A stretch of DNA of 9,573 nucleotides. It comes from Chloroflexota bacterium (lineage in GTDB: Bacteria; Chloroflexota; UBA5177; JANWHV01). Made by a program: the position numbers and the translations under genes. The stretch spans positions 1 through 9,573 of the forward strand of contig JAICHN010000186.1 of NCBI GenBank assembly GCA_025924845.1, written 5' to 3'. Below, one piece after another: positions 5,343 through 9,573 of the stretch. Below the pieces are notes generated by a model. It made no database searches, was not told where the DNA came from, and worked only from the letters and a program-made list of their open reading frames with translations. Each line of letters starts with the position of its first letter. Within the stretch, counting starts at the first letter, position 1.

Positions 5343-7082
5343 ATGCAAGCGGCTCATTTGCGCCCCTGGCGGATGCCTGATTCCGCGTCGGCGCCTGACG
5401 ATTTTCTAGCCGATGAACCCCCAATCCTGCGAGCGCTCCTGTGGGGACGGGGTCTGCGTGATACCGAGCCGGCGCGTGCCTTTCTCAACCCCGGGCGATT
5501 CCGTTTCCCCCCACCCGAGGCGTATCCGCCACTGGTCGCCGCCGTGGACCGCTTGCAGGCGGCGATCGAGCGCCGTGAACCGATCTGCGTGTGGGGCGAC
5601 TACGATGCCGATGGGCAAACCGCGACGGCGCTGCTGGTCGGCACCCTGCGGTCGCTTGGCGGATCGGTGTCGTACTACATGCCGCGCCGGCTGAGCGAGG
5701 GTCGCGGCCTGGATCGCGCCGTGCTGTCCGAGTTAGCTCGGGACGGCTGCAAGCTGGTGCTTACATGCGATTGCGGCACCGGTGACGCGCCGTCGGTGGC
5801 GCGGGCCGGCGAGCTCGGGGTGGACGTGATCATTACCGATCATCACGAGCAGATGGGGCCGATTCCCGCCGCCGTCGCGGTGTGCAACTCCTCGCACCTT
5901 CCCCCGGAAGATCCCCTGTGCGGCCTGCCTGGCGTCGCCGTAGCCTATGTCCTGGCGCGTGCCCTTTGCATGCGGTTGGGGAGGGCCGGAGAGGAGCACG
6001 ATCAACTCGACCTCGCGGCCCTGGGCATTATTGCCGATGTGGCGCCCCTCACCCCGGCCAATCGGGCCCTGGTGACGCGGGGCCTGCGCCGGATCTGGAG
6101 TGCGCCGCGCCCCGGCATCCGTGCCCTTCTTGATCTGATGGGCCGCCCAGCCTGGGAGCTTGATACGGAACAGATCAGCTTCAAGCTGGCGCCGGCGCTC
6201 AACGCGGTGGGAAGACTGGCCGATGCCCGCGTGGGCGTCGATCTGCTTTTGACTGAGGATCCGGAAACGGCGCGCGTCCTGGCCTGCCGGCTTTGGGAGG
6301 TCAACGCGGAGCGCAAGCGGTTAACGAACGACCTGGAGCGTGAATTGCGTGTCTGTCTGGCCGCGCAACCGGCCGAGGCTCCCGCCGTAGTGTTGTCCGG
6401 CACCGGATGGCATCGGGGACTGATCGGGCTGGCGGCCAGCCGGCTGATGCACGAACAGGGCCGCCCCGTGGCGATGATCACGCGCGATGCCGAGAGTGAC
6501 GAAGCGCGTGGATCGGTGCGAGCGGCAGGCGAGGTCAATGTCCTGGAGCTGTTGGCCGGCGCGGCGGATCTGCTGGACAGCTGGGGTGGACATGTCCACG
6601 CGGCGGGATTTACCTTGCCCGCGTCGAACATCGCCGCGTTTCGTGAACGGTTCATCGGAGGCGCGGCCCGCCTCGGCAGGGCTGCCGGGGCCGTGTTGCC
6701 CATTGACGCCGTGGTGTCCTGGGCCGAGGTCGGGGCTTGCCGACTGGGCCAGGATTCGCTGATCAGCACGCTCTCGCGTCTGGCTCCCTTCAGCGAAGGC
6801 AATCGTCAGCCGGTCCTTGCCTGCCTCGGGCTCCGCGTGGTGGGCCGTCGCCCCCTGGGTACGGGCGACCGCCACTGCAAACTGATTCTGGCCGGACCGG
6901 ACGAGGTGTGTCGCGAGATATTGTGGTGGAACCGGGATCCGGCGTGGCAGCCCAGCGGCCGGGTGGACGTCGCGTTTACGTTATCCTCCAATCAGTGGCA
7001 AGGGACCACTCGCCTGCGTTTGACTCTGGAGGGGATCCGACCGCACGTGGTCAGTCAAGAGGAGCACGAGAGTTTAGCATGA
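5343..7082 (+). CDS. recJ: Single-stranded-DNA-specific exonuclease RecJ
   Basis: Degrades single-stranded DNA 5' to 3' in recombinational and mismatch repair. From ATG 5343 the protein is 579 aa, usual for RecJ. The DHH domain shows motif I GDYDADG (D86, D88, D90), motif II CDCG (142-145) where many relatives have VDNG or CDTG, motif III TDHH (165-168), the IADVAPLT motif (D232) and LNAVGRL (286-292). The DHHA1 region follows, with GTGWHRGLIG (353-362), GSVRAAG (390-396) and SWGGHVHAAGF (413-423). A C-terminal OB-like domain fills about 450-579. All metal-binding residues look intact. The start is uncertain: GTG 5337 and TTG 5301 are in frame, but homology to RecJ begins around HLRPWRMPD, and AGAAAGG at 5326-5332 suits ATG 5343. 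The stop overlaps the next gene by 4 nt (ATGA). Confidence 0.93.
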   Translation: MQAAHLRPWRMPDSASAPDDFLADEPPILRALLWGRGLRDTEPARAFLNPGRFRFPPPEAYPPLVAAVDRLQAAIERREPICVWGDYDADGQTATALLVGTLRSLGGSVSYYMPRRLSEGRGLDRAVLSELARDGCKLVLTCDCGTGDAPSVARAGELGVDVIITDHHEQMGPIPAAVAVCNSSHLPPEDPLCGLPGVAVAYVLARALCMRLGRAGEEHDQLDLAALGIIADVAPLTPANRALVTRGLRRIWSAPRPGIRALLDLMGRPAWELDTEQISFKLAPALNAVGRLADARVGVDLLLTEDPETARVLACRLWEVNAERKRLTNDLERELRVCLAAQPAEAPAVVLSGTGWHRGLIGLAASRLMHEQGRPVAMITRDAESDEARGSVRAAGEVNVLELLAGAADLLDSWGGHVHAAGFTLPASNIAAFRERFIGGAARLGRAAGAVLPIDAVVSWAEVGACRLGQDSLISTLSRLAPFSEGNRQPVLACLGLRVVGRRPLGTGDRHCKLILAGPDEVCREILWWNRDPAWQPSGRVDVAFTLSSNQWQGTTRLRLTLEGIRPHVVSQEEHESLA

Positions 7083-8488
7083 TTGTGATGAAGTTTGGCG
7101 GAAGCTCGCTGGCGGGTGGTGAGCGGATCGAGGAGGCCGCGGCGCTCGTGCTGCGGTACCGCGATCGTTCCCCCGCCGTGATCGTATCCGCCATGGGCGG
7201 GGTCACGGACAGCCTGATCGGCGTGGCCAGGCTGGCGGTCCAGGGTCGGAAGGTATTGCCTTCCGTGGAAGAGCACCTGGCAGCCCTGGAACATCGCCAC
7301 CTGGAAGCGGCGCGGGTAGTCGGCCTGCCCGAGGAGCAGCGACGGCTGCGGGACGAGATCGCGGCGGCGTTCCTGGAACTTCGGGAGATTTGCACCGGTA
7401 TCGCCTTGCTCGGTGAACTATCCGCCCGTTCCGTGGATGCCGTAAGCGCCTATGGCGAAAAGCTCGCCGCGCCGCTCTTGGCGGCGGCATTTCGCGCCCG
7501 CGGGCAAAATGCCGAGGCGATCAGTGCCGAGGAGATGCTCCTGACCGACGCGGCGCATGGCCGGGCGCGGCCCCTGATAACGCCCAGCCGGGTGCGGGCG
7601 CGCGATCGCGTGCTGCCGCTGATCGAGGCCGGGGTGGTGCCCGTCATCACCGGGTTCATCGGCGCTACCGAGGACGGAGTGACCACCACTCTCGGCCGTA
7701 ACGGCTCCGACTATTCGGCCTCGCTGTTCGGCGCCTTGCTCGATGCCGAGGAGATCTGGAAATGGACCGACGCCGACGGCATCCTCAGCGCCGATCCGCG
7801 CGCCGTGCCCGAGGCGCAATCTCTGCCCGTGCTCTCCTACGCCGAAGCGGCGGAACTCGCCTACTTCGGGAGCAAGGTGCTGTTCCCGGCCGCGATTGTG
7901 CCCGCCGTGGAGGCGGGCATTCCCTTTCGTATCGTCAATACGTTCAATCCCGACCATGCGGGCACCGTGCTGGCCCGTGAGCCGCAGTACAGTCCACACG
8001 CCGTAAAGGCGGTGACCGTCATTCACGATCTGGCCCTGGTCACCGTGCAAGGGGTCGGCCTTTCCGGCGTGGTGGGGGTGGCGGCCCGGGTGTTCGGCGC
8101 CGTGGCCGCGGCCGATGTGAACGTATTGATGTTTTCTCAGGCATCCTCGGAAAGCAATATCTGTTTTGTGATTCGACAACGCGACCTGGCGCGCGCCGAG
8201 GCGATGGTGCGCCGCGACCTGGCCGATCAACTGATTCATCATGAGGTGGACGCCGTGGTGGCCCGAGCGCCGGTGGGCATCGTGACCGTGGTGGGCTCCG
8301 GTATGACCGGCACACCGGGCATCGCGGGCCGCTTGTTCAGCGCCATGGGGCGCGCGAACGTGAACGTGACCGCGATTGCCCAGGGCTCGACCGAATTGAG
8401 TATTTCGTTCGTGGTAGACGACGAGCAAGCAATGGAGGCGGTGCGCGCGGCGCACCGCGAATTCGTGGAGGATCCCGAAGGTGAGTGA
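7079..8488 (+). CDS. lysC: Aspartokinase (aspartate kinase), monofunctional with two ACT domains
   Basis: Phosphorylates L-aspartate to 4-aspartyl phosphate, the entry step to lysine/diaminopimelate, methionine, threonine and isoleucine. 469 aa. The kinase domain (1-300) shows KFGGSSL (5-11), the VSAMGGVTDSL strand (36-46), GELSARSVDAVSAYGEKLAA (112-131), LGRNGSDYSA (205-214) and KWTDADGILSADPR (228-241). Two C-terminal ACT domains (about 318-390 and 398-460) bind the feedback effector. Their QASSESNICFVI and QGSTELSISFVV segments resemble those of ThrA/LysC-III-type enzymes, so inhibition by lysine or threonine is likely, but which one cannot be told. ATG 7079 overlaps the recJ stop; the frame is open farther upstream, but only as an overlap with recJ. 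The gene symbol is by function; the subclass could be ThrA-like. Confidence 0.95.
   Translation: MIVMKFGGSSLAGGERIEEAAALVLRYRDRSPAVIVSAMGGVTDSLIGVARLAVQGRKVLPSVEEHLAALEHRHLEAARVVGLPEEQRRLRDEIAAAFLELREICTGIALLGELSARSVDAVSAYGEKLAAPLLAAAFRARGQNAEAISAEEMLLTDAAHGRARPLITPSRVRARDRVLPLIEAGVVPVITGFIGATEDGVTTTLGRNGSDYSASLFGALLDAEEIWKWTDADGILSADPRAVPEAQSLPVLSYAEAAELAYFGSKVLFPAAIVPAVEAGIPFRIVNTFNPDHAGTVLAREPQYSPHAVKAVTVIHDLALVTVQGVGLSGVVGVAARVFGAVAAADVNVLMFSQASSESNICFVIRQRDLARAEAMVRRDLADQLIHHEVDAVVARAPVGIVTVVGSGMTGTPGIAGRLFSAMGRANVNVTAIAQGSTELSISFVVDDEQAMEAVRAAHREFVEDPEGE
8467..8471 (+). promoter_or_regulatory. Ribosome binding site for asd, inside the aspartokinase gene
   Basis: GGAGG lies 9 nt before the GTG at 8481. 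It supports GTG as the start of asd and hence the 8-nt overlap with the aspartokinase reading frame. Confidence 0.7.
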
Positions 8489-9533
8489 AAGAATTCCGGC
8501 TGCCGTGCTCGGCGCTACCGGCATGGTGGGTCAATACTTTGTCAGCTTACTGGCGAACCATCCGTGGTTTCGCCTGGAAAGCCTGGTGGCGTCGGACCGC
8601 TCCGCCGGAAAGCGGTACCAGGACGCCACGCGCTGGCTGCTGGGCGCCGGCATGCCGGACGAGGCGAGCGATTTGACCGTGCAGGCTCTGGGTTCGCCGC
8701 TCGATGCGCGTATTGTCTTCTCCGCTCTGCCGTCGGATGTGGCCGGAACGGTCGAAGTCGAGTATGCGCGCCAGGGTCACCTGGTATTTTCCAATGCAAG
8801 TAACCATCGCATGGATCCTCTGGTGCCGCTGATGGTGCCCGAGGTGAACGCCGAACATGGCGCGCTGCTGCGCGACCAGCGTCGGGTAAAGGGCTGGTCG
8901 GGCTACATCATCACCAATCCTAATTGCAGCGCCGCGGTGCTGACCACGGCCCTGGCCCCCCTCCAGCGCGCCTACGGCATCCGTAGCCTGTTTGTCACCA
9001 CCTTGCAGGCGCTCTCGGGGGCCGGCTATCCCGGCGTCTCCTCGCTCGATATGTTAGATAACGCCATTCCCTACATTGGCGGCGAGGAAGCCAAGGTAGA
9101 GAGCGAGCCGCGCAAAATGCTCGGCCGCTACCGAGACGGCGTGATTGAACCGGCTGATTTCGCGGTGAGCGCCCAGTGTACGCGCGTAGCGACGCGCGAC
9201 GGCCACATGATTTGCCTATCGCTCGCCCTGGACGGCTCGCCCTCCATCGCCGAGGTCACCGAAACACTGCGCGCCTTCCGCGCCCTGCCGCAGGAACTTG
9301 GCCTCCCCACGGCGCCACCCCAGCCGATTATCGTGCGCGAGGAGCCGGATCGCCCGCAGACGCGGCTGGATCGCGATGCCGGGGGTGGAATGGCGGTCAG
9401 TGTGGGGCGCATCCGTCCCTGTCCGCTCCTGGGAGTCAAGTTCGTGGCGCTCGGCAGCAACACTGTGCGCGGCGCGGCGGGCGGCTCCGTGCTCAACGCG
9501 GAACTGCTCAAGGCGCAGGGACTGCTTAGCTGA
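8481..9533 (+). CDS. asd: Aspartate-semialdehyde dehydrogenase, archaeal/fungal type
   Basis: Reduces 4-aspartyl phosphate to aspartate 4-semialdehyde with NADPH, directly using the product of the preceding gene. 350 aa, full length for the shorter archaeal/fungal class. The N-terminal Rossmann motif is GATGMVGQYF (11-20), and SALPSDVAG (81-89) matches the cofactor region. The catalytic cysteine is C149 in TNPNCS, and the acid/base histidine is probably H242 in RDGHM. The TLQALSGAGYPGVSSLDMLDN region (about 174-194) and GGEEAKVESEPRKMLG (200-215) are hallmarks of this class and differ from the E. coli type. The GTG start has a good ribosome site and overlaps the aspartokinase by 8 nt, so the two enzymes are probably made in step. 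It ends with the TGA at 9531-9533, near the window edge; whether dapA or another lysine gene follows cannot be seen. Confidence 0.95.
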   Translation: MSERIPAAVLGATGMVGQYFVSLLANHPWFRLESLVASDRSAGKRYQDATRWLLGAGMPDEASDLTVQALGSPLDARIVFSALPSDVAGTVEVEYARQGHLVFSNASNHRMDPLVPLMVPEVNAEHGALLRDQRRVKGWSGYIITNPNCSAAVLTTALAPLQRAYGIRSLFVTTLQALSGAGYPGVSSLDMLDNAIPYIGGEEAKVESEPRKMLGRYRDGVIEPADFAVSAQCTRVATRDGHMICLSLALDGSPSIAEVTETLRAFRALPQELGLPTAPPQPIIVREEPDRPQTRLDRDAGGGMAVSVGRIRPCPLLGVKFVALGSNTVRGAAGGSVLNAELLKAQGLLS

Positions 9534-9553
9534 GGTAGTTTGGATCAGTCGAA

Positions 9554-9573
9554 GGGGGGGTGGGGGGGGGGGG
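9554..9573. other. Poly-G tail at the sequence end, probable sequencing artefact
   Basis: The last 20 bases are 7 G, one T and 12 G, unlike anything else in the window. Such runs are typical of two-colour Illumina reads that have lost signal, carried into a contig end. Bases 9534-9553 before it look normal. A genuine G-quadruplex-forming tract is possible but less likely at an extreme end. Confidence 0.6.

Noticed and set aside
6737..7078. N-terminal extension of the aspartokinase frame upstream of 7079
   Set aside because: It overlaps the conserved 3' part of recJ in another frame and encodes Pro/Arg/Gly-rich sequence; the kinase begins precisely with MIVMKFGGSS at 7079.
7418..8524. Minus-strand open frame of 368 codons within the aspartokinase gene
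   Set aside because: It is His/Gly/Arg-rich, without recognisable motifs, and fully antisense to a well-conserved enzyme gene.

Overview
This is a GC-rich, gene-dense stretch of bacterial DNA. It most likely comes from a member of the Chloroflexota, perhaps near the Roseiflexus/Chloroflexus group. The clues are a gene of the SCO1664 family (known mainly from Actinobacteria and Chloroflexota), a membrane protein with a Thr/Ala/Pro-rich linker of a kind common in Chloroflexota envelope proteins, and an HD-domain protein close to what I remember from Roseiflexus-type genomes. This placement is inference; no rRNA or other strong marker is present. The poly-G tail at the right edge suggests a contig end from an assembly.

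Region by region: (1) 1-333 holds no convincing gene, but bases 85-260 form a large nested inverted repeat that looks like a small dispersed palindromic element. (2) 334-4232 is a compact + strand cluster of four genes with gaps of 15, -4 and 0 nt: a SCO1664-type PI3/4-kinase-like protein (its frame broken by a TAG codon at 463-465), an unrecognised helical protein, a two-TM protein with a very long Ala-rich coiled-coil tail, and a short membrane-anchored protein whose TM segment resembles MotB/ZorB, with an Asp near its start. (3) 4229-5128, on the - strand, encodes an HD-superfamily phosphohydrolase that converges tail-to-tail with the cluster; the two stop codons overlap. (4) A 214-nt divergent intergenic region follows. 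(5) 5343-9533 is a tightly coupled + strand operon recJ - aspartokinase - aspartate-semialdehyde dehydrogenase.

The last operon is understandable: the two final genes catalyse the first two steps of the aspartate family pathway (Lys/DAP, Met, Thr), while RecJ is a 5'-3' single-strand exonuclease sharing the transcript. The four-gene cluster is the part most likely to hold something undescribed. A kinase-like protein, a soluble helical partner, a coiled-coil membrane protein and a MotB-like anchor together suggest a membrane-anchored signalling or force-transmitting complex, loosely reminiscent of Zorya ZorA/ZorB. However, no true MotA/ZorA domain or effector nuclease is visible, so that comparison is a hypothesis only.
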